64,000 nucleotides of DNA from Dermacentor variabilis (taxonomy: Eukaryota; Arthropoda; Arachnida; Ixodida; Ixodidae), in NCBI RefSeq assembly GCF_050947875.1, contig NC_134568.1, forward strand, positions 256,852,615-256,916,614, in the 5' to 3' direction. Shown here one piece after another: positions 32,301-59,657 of this stretch. Numbering within the stretch: position 1 is the stretch's first letter; each line of letters starts with the position of its first letter. The translations under genes were made by a program, and so were the position numbers. Below the pieces are notes generated by a model. It was given only the letters and a program-made list of their open reading frames with translations, had not been told where the DNA came from and ran no database searches.

Positions 32301-32640
32301 GACGTTGTCCGCCACCGTGCTGATCCTTATTATGTGATGGTCGCTCCCAAGGTTCTAGAGCAGGTTTTCCCACTCCGCTTGTTTGGCGCCCCTGATAAAG
32401 GTTAGGTCGGGACTCGTGTCTGGACTGACGCTATTCCCCTGCCTGGTCGGTTTGTTCTCGTCGGTTAGCAGCTCGCACCCTGTACGTACGTTCTCTGCCG
32501 CCGTGAAGATGCCGCGCCCCTTTTTGTCCTCGTTAGTATAGCCCCATCTCGGACTCTTGGCGTTAAAGTCGCCCGCAATGATTAGAGTATTCTGCCCCGC
32601 TAACTTTTTTTCGCCTCCGCAAAGAACCTAAGCGTCGTCT
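29305..32640 (-). pseudogene. I-group non-LTR element ORF2, 5'-truncated, few lesions
   Basis: In minus-strand order: endonuclease end (IIAGDFNAK at about 32590, GSDHHIIR at about 32340), a linker, RT (ENLRPISLTS, YGFRANLSTQDVL, ALDIKGAFDNVS, GTPQGSVISPVLF, YADDVTIW at about 31020), RNase H (NTVYTDAAEH, CIPGHVGIGGNERAD) and a terminal zinc-like CPWCGATPTLYHITWEC. Lesions are a TAG at about 32354, a TGA at about 31479, a TAA at about 30139 (all in frame), and small frameshifts near 30070 and 32610. The (TCAC)n 3' tail is at 29334-29310. Family ORF2 is about 1200 aa; the N-terminal endonuclease and all of ORF1 are missing. Confidence 0.88.
29310..29334 (-). repeat. (GTGA)n tail of the I-group element
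   Basis: Six copies of GTGA (TCAC in element sense) close the 3' end of the element at 29305-32640, a common type of short tandem tail for I-group retrotransposons. Confidence 0.85.
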
Positions 32641-33135
32641 TAGGTCATTTTTTTTCGGGTTTTTTATTTGCAACAAGTCGCGAGGAGCCTCACGTGCATG
32701 CTCGTGCGAGCGAACGCTGTTGGCGCCCAGCGAAGCATGGACGGAACGCACTGAGTAATAACTTTTCTTGACCGAACTTCTTGCGTAGCTTCTGCAGCGT
32801 TGACTGCTATGTATGCAACGGAATATAGTAAAACCTGCTGTTATTCACCTTAGTCCTCCTTAATACACCTCAATCGACCTTAATACTCCTTCATGCACCT
32901 TAATCCAATCATTAATCAATCATTAATTAACTTCGCTAATAATTAATAATCCCTTACACACGGCTGGATATGCTTTGGTTCGCTTCTGGCCTTCCTGGGT
33001 CACGTGATATTTTTTGTACCTCACAACGCGACCTTGAAACATAGAGATCGAAGGCTTTCGCCTTAATACATCTCCCTTTTTATGCGACCTTGCCAACTCC
33101 ACAAAGTGACGCCACGACAATTTTATTTACGAATG
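32641..33135 (-). repeat. GGATTAAGGTG minisatellite family, copy 1
   Basis: In minus orientation, 32935-32850 reads degenerate GGATTAAGGTG-type units (CACCTTAATCC..., CGACCTTAATAC..., CACCTTAGTCC...). It is preceded by GATTATTAATTATTAGCGAA and ATTGGATTAAGGTG, shared with 54200-54340. The 32641-32840 part is unassigned. The remainder to 33135 seems to belong to the same dispersed repeat. No ORF. Confidence 0.65.
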
Positions 33136-33509
33136 CGCATGCTAACGTAATGCTGGATACATAGACCTGAAGCTGCTTGAAGCTAAATAAAGTACAGCGC
33201 CTTTGAATCAAGCAAGTGTCATTGGATGTTTAAAAAAAAGCTTTGCTGCTCAAGTATTAAAATACTCCGTACGTAAAAATAATTACAGGCTTCTATTCTT
33301 TTTTTGTCCATAGACACAGCTATCATCATCGTCGGAACCGTTTATATATAGGTTCCGACAGCGAGTTTAACCGACATATAACCGACAGCGAGTTTTCTTC
33401 GTATAGTAGCAGGCGCCCTGCATTAGCACTAGCTGCTTACGCAAGAACGTAAATATATGATCGCTGTCGAGTAAGAGAAAAGTAATATCTGTTCCAGCTG
33501 TTCCAAACG
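33136..33509 (+). promoter_or_regulatory. Upstream region and probable 5' UTR of HAUS1
   Basis: This is the only non-repeat-like DNA directly before the HAUS1 start codon. It contains a short direct repeat (CCGACAGCGAGTTT at about 33356 and 33387). There is no TATA box at a believable distance, and no initiator can be assigned from sequence alone. The start context AACGATGG is good. Confidence 0.35.
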
Positions 33510-51078
<17,569 letters not shown>

Positions 51079-51109
51079 TATAAGCATCTGCCTTTTACAG
51101 GATCACAGC

Positions 51110-52691
51110 AATCATTTTCGTCTCCCGCACCTAACAACGAACGTCCCGTCCTACAGGGCTGTAACTTTCTTCCTATGGACCCTATTATATTTTATGCAAC
51201 AGGAATTTAAAAATTAATCGAAAATTTGAAAATTACTTCTTCCTGCGGTGTCGATGAAATCACCACCAAATTCTTAATTAGCACAGTTGAATATTTGTCT
51301 ATCATATTGCAATATCTATTCTCACAATCATATAACTCTGGCATGCTTCCGCTAGATTGGAAAACAGGAAAAATCATTCCCATACACAAATCAGGTGACA
51401 TTCATAATCCTTTTAATTATAGACCAATTTCTCTTACCTCAGTACCTTGTAAAATTATGGAACATGTAATTGACACGCATCTCATTAACTTCGATCCTTG
51501 ACGACAATAATTTCTTTACTCCTCACCAGCATGGGTTTAGAAAAAACTTCTCTTGCGAAACACAGCTTCTAACCTTTACAAGCGATTTGCACTCTAACCT
51601 TGACGCAGGCTTCACGATGGACTGCATATTTTTGGATTTCGCTAAGGCATTTGACAAGGTGTGTCATGCTCTGCTCTTACACAAACTAAGCATTTTAAAC
51701 ATGGACCCTACACTACTTAATTGGATCTGTAGCTTTGTTACATCGCGCATTCAGTTTGTTTCTGCTAATGAATCTAATTCCTCTTTAGCCCCTGTCGGTT
51801 CAGGCATCCGTCAAGGATCTGTCGTGAGCCCACTTTTGTTTCTTATATACATTAATGACTTACCTGCTAATATTTCATCAAAGATATGTTTATTTGCAGA
51901 CGATTGTGTAATATACCGCACATTTTCCAATGACTGTGATGTAACAGCTCTGCAAACTGACTTAAATAATGTAACTGATTGGTGCAGCACATGGAAAATG
52001 CAGCTTAACATTAAGAAGTGCAAAACTATGAGGGTTTCTCGTACTAGCTCTAGTTCTCCTAATTACTCTCACTTATATATTACTCGAATGTGTGACCTCG
52101 TATCGTTATTAGGAGTGACCATAACTAACAATTTATCTCGAATATCGCATACAGATATTATAGTATCCAAAGCTAACCGCACTTTAGGGTACCTGCGCCG
52201 AAATTTTTCTCATGCACCATCATCATTAAAACAATTACTGTATACCACTTACGTTTGCTCGCAACTTGAGTATGCTTCATCAGTATGGGATCCCTGGCAT
52301 TCAATACTAATACACACGCTGGAAGCTATACAAAACCGCTTAGCCCGTTTCATGTTAAATAACTTCAATAGGACAGCAAGCGTAACACACATGAAATGTT
52401 TATTAAACCTGCCTCTCTCATCCGACCGCCGTAAACACTCACGCATTTCTCTTTTTCGCAAAATCTATTATCATAACACCTTTTTACACTCTTTGGATCA
52501 GGCCAGCACCTTTCATTTCTTCTCGCCGCGATCATAATCAGAAAGTTAGCTTATCGCATTTCAATACTATTATGGGCACGAATTCATTCTCACCAATGAC
52601 TAGCAAAGACTGGAACAACTTATCCCCTTCATTAACAGGTATAATTAATCCACTTATGTTTAGAAACGCACTTGAAAACGAACTTTTGTAA
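51110..52691 (+). pseudogene. CR1-like ORF2: RT and C-terminal region
   Basis: The pre-RT text (MDPIIFYATGI then a stop then KLIENLK) leads to SSCGVDEITTKF and DWKTGKIIPIHKSGD. RT continues with YRPISLTSVPCKIMEHV, a frameshift near 51495, then HQHGFRKNFSCETQLL, IFLDFAKAFDKV, SGIRQGSVVSPLLFLIYIND, LFADDCVIY and LGVTITNNL. The long frame 51470-52537 ends by a frameshift near 52525, after which MTSKDWNNLSPSL and the stop at 52689-52691 close ORF2. The RT catalytic FADD is intact, but three lesions make the ORF non-functional. Confidence 0.87.
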
Positions 52692-52948
52692 TATACTTAC
52701 CATTTGTCTTGCCTATGTGTATGTACCTTTCTCCATTGCAGCGTTTTCATCAGCATCATGATCAAAAAGTTAACAATGCATTTTGTAAATCTACTGTACA
52801 TATGTTTTTCGAACCTCTTTACCATTGTGTACATCACATTTGTATTTGTATCTTTTGTATCTCTGTTTGTAATCATCGGATGTCAACTGAAAATTTGGAA
52901 TTATTATTGCTGTTAATTATTTTGTTTGAGTTACTTTTAACGATGTTT

Positions 52949-54117
52949 TATCATCATCAGCCTGGTTACGCCCACTGCAGGGCAAAGGCCTCTCCCATAC
53001 TTCTCCAACAACCCCGGTCATGTACTAATTGTGGCCATGCCGTCCCTGCAAACTTCTTAATCTCATCCGCCCACCTAACTTTCTGCTGCCCCCTGCTACG
53101 CTTCCCTTCCCTTGGGATCCAGTCCGTAACCCTTAATGACCATCGGTTATCTTCCCTCCTCATTACATGTCCTGCCCATGCCCATTTATTTTTCTTGATT
53201 TCAACTAAGATGTCATTAACTCACGTTTGTTCCCTCACCCAATCTGCTCTTTTCTTATCCCTTAACGTTACCCCTATCATTCTTCTTTCCATAGTTCGTT
53301 GTGTCGTCCTCAATTTGAGTAGAACCCTTTTAGTAAGCCTCCAGGTTTCTGCCCCGTAGGTGAGTACTGGTAAGACACAGCTATTATATACTTTTCTCTT
53401 GAGGGATAATGGCAACCTGCTGTTCATGATTTGGGAATGCCTGCCAAACACACCCCAGCCCATTCTTATTCTTCTGATTATTTCCGTCTCATGATCTGGA
53501 TCCGCCGTCACTACCTGCCCTAAGTAGATGTATTCCCTTACGACTTCCAGTGCCTCGCTGCCTATTGTAAATTGCTGTTCTCTCCCGAGACTGTTAAGCA
53601 TTACTTTAGTTTTCTGCAGATTAATTTTTAGACCCACTCTTCTGCTTTGCCTCTCCAGGTCAGTGAGCATGCATTGCAATTGGTCCCCTGAGTTACTAAG
53701 CAAGGCAATAGCGAATCGCAAGTTACTAAGGTATTCTCCATTAACTTTTATTCCCAATTCTTCCCAATCCAGGTCTCTGAATACCTCCTGTAAACACGCT
53801 GTGAATAGCATTGGAGATATCGTATCTCCCTGCCTGACGCCTTTCTTTATTGGGATTTTGTTGCTTGCTTTATGGAGGACTACGGTGGCTGTGGAGCCGC
53901 TATAGATATCTTCCAGTATTTTTACATATGGCTCATCTACACCCTGATTCCGTAATGCCTCCATGACTGCTGAGGTTTCGACTGAATCAAACGCTTTCTC
54001 GTAATCAATGAAAGCTATATATAAGGGTTGGTTATATTCTGCACATTTCTCTATCACTTGATTGATAGTGTGAATATGGTCTATTGTTGAGTAGCCTTTA
54101 CGGAATCCTGCCTGGTC
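52949..54117 (-). pseudogene. RTE element, 5'-truncated, RT catalytic Asp pair deleted
   Basis: Minus strand: the copy starts within DQAGFRKGYST (54117) and ends with the (TGA)n tail (CATCATCAG at 52950). The frame is long and nearly intact (278 codons from 54057) and very close to the copy at 59.3-62.2 kb. At the RT active site it reads LSNLRFAIALLSN where the sister copy has LRFADDIALLSN. The DNA lacks six bases, removing both catalytic aspartates but keeping the frame. The insertion has 8-bp flanking repeats in the CR1 3' UTR. Confidence 0.9.
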
Positions 54118-54199
54118 CGATGTTTACTTTGTATTATCTTAGCCCCTCTCCTCTATAATGTACTATGTACCTTGAGGGTAAAATAAATGAAATGAGATT

Positions 54200-54350
54200 A
54201 TTACTGATTAGCAAAGTTAAATATTGATTGGTTAGTGATTGGATTAAGATGAATGAAGGCGTATTAAGGAGCATTTAGGTGTATTAAGAAGAATTAAGGT
54301 GGATTAAAGTCGATGAAAGTGGATTAGGGTCACGGAGGAAGACATTTAGG
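54200..54350 (+). repeat. GGATTAAGGTG minisatellite family, copy 2
   Basis: Degenerate 10-12-bp units such as GGATTAAGATG, GAATTAAGGTG, GGATTAAAGTC and GGATTAGGGTC follow ATTGGTTAGTGATTGGATTA, the same leader as in copy 1. Orientation is plus. Confidence 0.75.
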
Positions 54351-54765
54351 AGGTGAACCTCCCGTCAGCGAGAGCGAGCGCGGGCGACCAGATAAGGTTA
54401 CAATCACCGCTACTAGATACTTTTCACGTTGTAAAACTCCGCCTGAGAGCGGCGTGCGAACGTGACCCTCTGCCGTCTCTTCTCGTGAGGTGGCGCTGCC
54501 ACCACGGTTGGCCCGGTTGGCTACGGAAGCTTCCCAAGGCAGCCAGCGACCGCCGACTCAATGCCAGTTTTTTTTTTTTTTTGCTGCTCTTCGTGGCGCT
54601 AAATATTCAAAGAATAGCCTTTTTACATTGTGCACTCTGTAAGACGCAGCTAATAGAGGAGAGTGAAGCCTTTCGGTTGTGGCATGTTGTTTTATGTACA
54701 CATGAAAAAAAGAATACGACCGGTACAACGCCGGATTGATGAATCTAAGCATGCTGCATCGATAT
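54351..54765. other. Unassigned repeat scrap
   Basis: GC-rich text (GGTGGCGCTGCCACCACGGTTGG) and a T-run of 16 at about 54568. It probably belongs to the same dispersed repeat as the minisatellite. No gene. Confidence 0.35.
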
Positions 54766-55800
54766 TCACAAAAGATGCGCTTTTTTAGTTGCTACAGCTA
54801 CCTTGTGACTGCTTTTTAGTTGAGAGTTTGTATCCCTGGAGTAAAAATGCATCTGCATAACAATGAAAAAATTCAGTACTTCGCACGTGAACGTGAACAT
54901 ATGCTCTGGACAACCAAGAAGAGGGAGGCAGTACCTCTCTAGATCATCTAAAACCTTCCAAAATATCTCTCCGTAAAGGCCTGCTTCATCCAGGGAAGCT
55001 GACACACTCTTGTTAGCAGTCTTCATAAAGCCCAGCATCTTCGGCGTCGGGTGCTTTAAGGAACCTTGCTTGAGACTTCTGTACTCAATTAAGGAACTGT
55101 CGCAGCCAGCTGCTGGGATTTCAGAACTTATGTCCGCTATGCATAGATCACATGGTGCGCCCTTTCTGGCTTTATGAATGACCTATCCACACAGATAATA
55201 ACCAACGTTGTCCTCTATGTTTCCTCGAGCATAAATGTGCTCATTGCGAGCACATTCTGGTGAGCTGTTTGGCTCCACGCAACTTTTCAACGTCGCCCCG
55301 ATGGCATTGCGAAGACTATGTTTTGACTTGCAGGCTTTTCTGGGTTGCTTGAATGTGTCGTTGACGCCGACGAGCACAGGGTCTGGCACACCTTCCACAC
55401 TCCCACGTATAGCGCCGTTTTAACAGGTGTATACAGGCTTAGAAGGCGGAATATCTGCGTGAAGTTGATTATAGTTGGATAGGACTCATCTCCACGAAGG
55501 AAAGCACTAGTCCAAAGTGTCGCTGAAGAAACACGAGTGAGTGAATTTCCTAGCAAACAGTGCAATGTGAATGCAGTCACAACACATGTGAACAGTGTGC
55601 CTTACCTCCAATGGATATTGATTTAACTTGGCTGTCAAAACATAGAGCGCACCTTGACGCGGTAGATTATCGACAATGTTTAAAGTCGACATCAGAGTTA
55701 CTCGCAGCGACTCTGTCGTTTGTTATAATGCAAAAAGCTTCAGGTTCTTTTGAATTGCATTCTGTTCCGTCAAGTTTAGCAGTTCCAAAAAATCTTTGAT
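54766..55800 (-). pseudogene. P-element/THAP9-like transposase, C-terminal remnant
   Basis: Read on the minus strand from 55790: LRVTLMSTLNIVDNL and LYVLTAKLNQYPLE, followed by GTAAGG, a likely splice donor at the position where P-family transposases read ...QDPLE. Then FRLLSLYTPVKTAL, LVGVNDTFKQPRKACKSKHS, NVGYYLCG, stop, VIHKARKGAPCDLC, SLIEYRSLKQGSLKHPTPK and AGLYGEIFWKVLDDL. This matches my recollection of the C-terminal half of P-element/THAP9 transposases, which cut and paste DNA. A TAG at about 55183 and small frame changes inactivate it. The N-terminal THAP domain was not found. Confidence 0.65.
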
Positions 55801-56544
55801 GACCTGAAATGATTAGTGTAACAAGTTTATAGCCCTTAGGAAATGCGCACGAAGTTCAAAGGCGGTGGTCTGGTACACTATTTCGTCGTAAAATGCTCGG
55901 AAGGGTTTATTAACAGAAAAAAAACAGCAGTAAAAACAGACAAAGTGATAGGAAGGGCGCTGCATCCTCCCTAGCTATCACTTTGTCTGTTTCTCGTGGT
56001 TTTTATCGTTTCATTGCAGGAATGTTTGCTCACAAGGCGAGCAGCATTTTCCTGGATCACAAATAAGAAACACGAGCAAAACGTGCCACGCTGCTGCACG
56101 CATAGGCGACTGTGTCCGCTCACACAAACGTTGCTCGCACCACCCGCCTTCGGGCCGACAGCCCCGCGGGCGCGACAGAAAGGGGCCAGGTGCCGCGGCG
56201 GAGTTTGACAACTGAAAATAATCTAGTAACGTTGGTTACAATTGCATGCGCCGACGGGGCCGTATGCAGTGGCGGCGCCAGGCGGCGCGTAGAAGCCGCA
56301 GCGAAAAAAAAAAATGCAGCGCCCGGGCAGGCGGCTCCGGCGCGCTCTCCGGCCACTTCTGTGCAGGCGCGCGGCCGAACGGGAGCAACACGTTCGACCG
56401 GTTGCCCTGGCAACCGAAACGGCCTTAATTTCTTTCCAGGCCGCCAGGCGCCGCCAGCTTGATAATGGCTCCGCGGGCTAATTGTGACCTTTTCTGGTCG
56501 CCGCGAACAGCGGAGTTTCCACTCCTAAATGTTTCTTGCTCCGT
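55801..56544. other. Unassigned stretch with an imperfect hairpin and a GC-rich block
   Basis: 55934-55992 is an imperfect hairpin (24-nt arms, AAACAGACAAAGTGATAGG against CTATCACTTTGTCTGTTT). 56100-56450 is GC-rich with an A-run at 56305. The frames are Arg/Ala-rich and unconvincing. Part of it may be the 5' side of the P-like transposon. Confidence 0.4.
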
Positions 56545-56689
56545 GATTAGGGTAAATGAAGGTGGATTAAGGTGCATTGGGTATGAATATGGTGGATTAG
56601 GGTGGATTGAAGTGAATGAGAGTAGATTAAGGAGGACTAGGTGCATAAAGAAGGATTAGGGTCGATGAAGGTTGATTAAGGTGCATTAA
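56545..56689 (+). repeat. GGATTAAGGTG minisatellite, copy 3 (left half)
   Basis: Units include GGTGGATTAAGGTGCATTGG, GGTGGATTAGGGTGGATTG and GATTAAGGTGCATTAA. It continues at 58172-58310 and is interrupted by the TTAA-type transposon. Confidence 0.85.
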
Positions 56690-57174
56690 AGGGACCCTGA
56701 AACGATTTTGACGATTTTATACAAACGTACTGAGTCGTTAGAGTAGGTCCTTCTGATCATTAATTGACACATCTAAGTGCTGCGCGTAAAGCGTGTAATT
56801 TATTATAAGGTTTTAAAATGCACATCGCTGCCGATCGCAGCACACTGCACGGCGGAATTTCAGGCCGCCCCTAACCATAGGACGGAAATCGCCCATGTGA
56901 CGTCAGTGGGACGAGCTATGCGATTGGCTGACTAGGGCGCGTGATCGATAATTTTTCCAACTTTATGGTAAACAAATGATGTTTGCAATAGTTGGAATGT
57001 TAGTTAATTTGTTTTTATAAAAAGAAAGTAACATAAAGAGAATGCACAAGAACAATCTTTCAGTACACTTAAGCACTTCCGGCACACAGCAAGTGTCGTC
57101 TGCTGGTGTTACAACGTGCTCCGTCTTTGACGAGAGCTGCACAGTCAGTGTCGGTCTATCTTTTCGCGAGCGCT

Positions 57175-57372
57175 ATGACTCGACTTTGTTGCGTTGTGGA
57201 CTGCAAACGCAGCCGACTGGCAATATGCCAAGCTGCGACATCGTGTCCTTCTGCAAGCCAGTAGACAAGCGGACTGGCTCCAGCGCATTGGACAGCCGCT
57301 ATCCGATGGGCGCCAGGATTTGCGCAATTGCGGCCGTCACTTTACGCCGGAAGATTACTTACGCAATAGCGT
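57175..57372 (+). pseudogene. Broken THAP DNA-binding domain
   Basis: ATG at 57175 starts MTRLCCVVDCKRSRLA, a C-X4-C-like opening of a THAP zinc finger. After a frame change it continues as ADWLQRIGQPLSDGR, CGRHFTPEDYLRN, which holds the closing Cys and His of the THAP C2CH module. A frameshift lies between the halves near 57240. THAP domains usually bind transposon ends. Confidence 0.6.
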
Positions 57373-57403
57373 TTCGCGAGTCCGGTATTAGGGTAAACGA
57401 AAG

Positions 57404-57438
57404 CGCAAGGGGACAGGGCCTGGCCGTGTCCCCTTGCG
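57404..57438. repeat. Perfect hairpin, 12-bp arms, 11-nt loop
   Basis: CGCAAGGGGACA and TGTCCCCTTGCG flank GGGCCTGGCCG within the Kolobok-like element. Confidence 0.85.
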
Positions 57439-58171
57439 TGTCGTTTCAGGGGATGAACAGAAGCGCAAATGTGAATGGTCTGCACGGTGCAGCCACCATG
57501 GTGGCATAGAGCTCAACCACACACAGTAGCAGTAACAAAATGTATTCTTCTTTGCTGCTGGTGTAAATTTTTCGCAGGAGTGTAATCGTTAACGCGATGT
57601 TTTTGTAAATGTTTAAAATGTTTTACACTTGGTTAGAGCAATATTAGCTCTTTCTTCGGCAGGTTAAGCTCTGCGCCAACGGGTGGCTGGACCGTGGAGA
57701 CCGATATCAGGCAGCTCACGTACGTCTACGCTAAAGTTCCTTCATCAGCTTGAGTTTCTACCTTCACCGTTCCGTCGAAACGTTCTACTAGTGTGTCATT
57801 ACCGGAATACCAGACACGTTCGGCGCTACGACTGAATGCTCGCACCGCACGCTGCTTCGATAGCTCTCACTTGGGGTTGTCGGCCAAGCCGCTAGCGGAG
57901 ACGTTTCGAGCGGGCGGGGGCGGGCTCCAAAACAACTGGAAGTGAACGATGTGACGTCGAATCGTGACGCAGAACCAGTGAAGGCGGACCTAAGCCTCGA
58001 TCGCTCGGTGAACGAGTTGAGGAGGAAAAGCATGGCTAGGGAGGAGGGTAACTTGTAATCGCTTGTAGCTCCATTATTACGTAACGCTTCACTTAAATTG
58101 TGGTGCGAATGTTCTACTTAAGCTGTACCCTACGCGTCTACAAAATTTGTCTGAACCATTTCAGGGGCCCC

Positions 58172-58310
58172 TTAAGGATCCTAGGATTGTGGTGGACTAG
58201 GGTGAATTACAGTCGATGAAGGTGGACTAAGGTGAATTAAGGAGGATTGGGGTGGATTAAGGCCGATTAAGGTGCACGATGGATTAGTATGGATTAAGGT
58301 TTATTACAGT
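58172..58310 (+). repeat. GGATTAAGGTG minisatellite, copy 3 (right half)
   Basis: TTAAGGATCC then GTGGTGGACTAGGGTGAATT, GGTGGACTAAGGTGAATTAA and GGTGGATTAAGGCCGATTAA: the same unit and orientation as the left half. Confidence 0.85.
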
Positions 58311-58329
58311 AGGCAGTTTTTTCGGTACA

Positions 58330-58765
58330 TGGGCTGCCACAGAAGCTGTATAGTGACAATGGGCCCCCCTTCAGTAGCTCAGATATCAAAAAAAATTTTA
58401 AGACAACTAGACATTGTGCATGTCACGTCAAGTCCATATCACCCGCGTTCTAATGGCATGACGGAAAGAGCTCTTCAGGAGGCCAAGAGAGCACCTGCGG
58501 GAGGCAGCACCTCAACCGGAGCCAGGATCAACCTTGCCGGGGCCTTCAGAAGACTACCTCCAGCCTGGACAACAGCAGTTACGCAGGAGCACAAGATTGC
58601 GTCGGGAATCCTGTCGGTACCCGTTGCCAGATGAAACTTCTAGACCTTCTAGGCCATATCACGCTGTCATCCTGATAGCGCCCCGACTGCTAACACGTGA
58701 CGTCTACGTCACCCATTTTCAAGTGTACTTATATCGCTCCCTCCCATGAATAAAGCGATTTCGTT
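58330..58765 (+). pseudogene. Ty3/gypsy scrap: integrase core end and LTR-like tail
   Basis: The integrase text TSSPYHPRSNGMTERALQEA includes the catalytic Glu of the DDE core, with an upstream degraded TMGPPS block (normally D-N-G-P). The pol C-terminus reads QQQLRRSTRLRRE. Downstream, ATGAATAAAGCG at 58746 looks like an LTR polyadenylation signal. Most of the element, including the integrase C-terminal half, is deleted. Confidence 0.7.
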
Positions 58766-59049
58766 ACTGGATCGACGGCTTGCTAACAGTTGGAAGTATA
58801 GAGATAGGTCTGCAATTAGACAACTTAGTTTTATTACCGTTTTTGAACAGAGCAAGCTCTTTAGCGATCTGCATTTTGGCAGGAAATACCCCAGATACCA
58901 GACAGTTTATAAACGTAAGCTAAAACGGGTGCGATAGTGTCTAAGACCTATTTTGCAGGTGTACATGTATACCATCAATGTCACACGATGTAGTATTATG
59001 TGACTCAGAAGATAAGTTATTTAACTCAGATTCATCAGTAGGATATACG
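58766..59049. other. AT-rich stretch, nothing recognised
   Basis: No gene or repeat boundary can be supported here. Confidence 0.45.
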
Positions 59050-59418
59050 GGTACGGATACGAAGAACTTTATTAAAAGGACCCGGAGAAGCGCCGCCCCT
59101 TCGGGCGACACCGCGGGTCGCTCTCACCTAACCTAACCGCCGCATCGCAGACTCTCTGATAGCCCAAAGCTAACGATGGTATTCAGAGCTCTTGATGGCC
59201 GAGTTCCACTTCTGTTTAGTGATGTCCTTATCCTCTCGTAACGGGGGCACCACCAGAGCATGTGATCTAAATTGCATGTCCCCCCGCAGCTATAGGACAG
59301 TGTGAGCTAAAAATGGCCGGAAGTAAACAGTGCACGAAGGTGCTAAGCAGCACCTTCATGCAGCGAAACAGCAGAGGGTGCTAAGAATCCCTGGCTCCGG
59401 ACAGGCCGCCATTGGAAT

Positions 59419-59575
59419 ATGAACCTGGCAACGTTTAACGCTAGAACGTTATCTAGTGAGGCGAGTCTAGCAGTGCTATTGGATGAATTAGAGGGCAGTA
59501 AATGTGACATAATAGGGCTCAGTGAAGTTAGGAGGCCAAAAGAAGCGTATACAGTGCTTAGCGGTGCTTAGCGGA
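59419..59575 (+). pseudogene. RTE endonuclease N-terminus, out of frame
   Basis: ATG at 59419 begins MNLATFNARTLSSEASLAVL and reaches CDIIGLSEVRRPKEAYTVL with the catalytic Glu. The frame then fails at a 10-bp direct duplication (TGCTTAGCGG, 59555-59564 and 59565-59574) next to a deletion of about ten codons relative to the copy at 14.3 kb. Coding resumes in another frame in the next entry. Confidence 0.8.
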
Positions 59576-59657
59576 GAGACGAGAACTAGGAGTCGGATTC
59601 CTGATTAATAGGAATATAGCTGGTAACATACAGGAATTCTATAGTATTAACGAAAGG

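Larger units (their letters stand above)
51100..54197 (+). mobile_element. CR1-like non-LTR element, 5'-truncated, interrupted by RTE
   Basis: The element begins in the pre-RT linker just after the HAUS1 stop and runs to a tail with AATAAATGAAATG near 54182-54195. Its 3' UTR is split at 52949 by a minus-strand RTE insertion that ends at 54117. The 8-bp CGATGTTT occurs on both sides of that insertion (52941-52948, 54118-54125). Confidence 0.85.
56690..58171 (+). mobile_element. TTAA-flanked, THAP-bearing DNA transposon remnant (Kolobok-like)
   Basis: The left end AGGGACCCTGAAACG and right end TTTCAGGGGCCCC are inverted, with TTAA at 56686-56689 and 58172-58175. TTAA duplications plus a THAP domain are features of the Kolobok superfamily; piggyBac also uses TTAA but lacks THAP. 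The insertion sits in a TTAA of the minisatellite. At 1482 bp it is far too short for an autonomous copy and has no catalytic domain. Confidence 0.65.
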
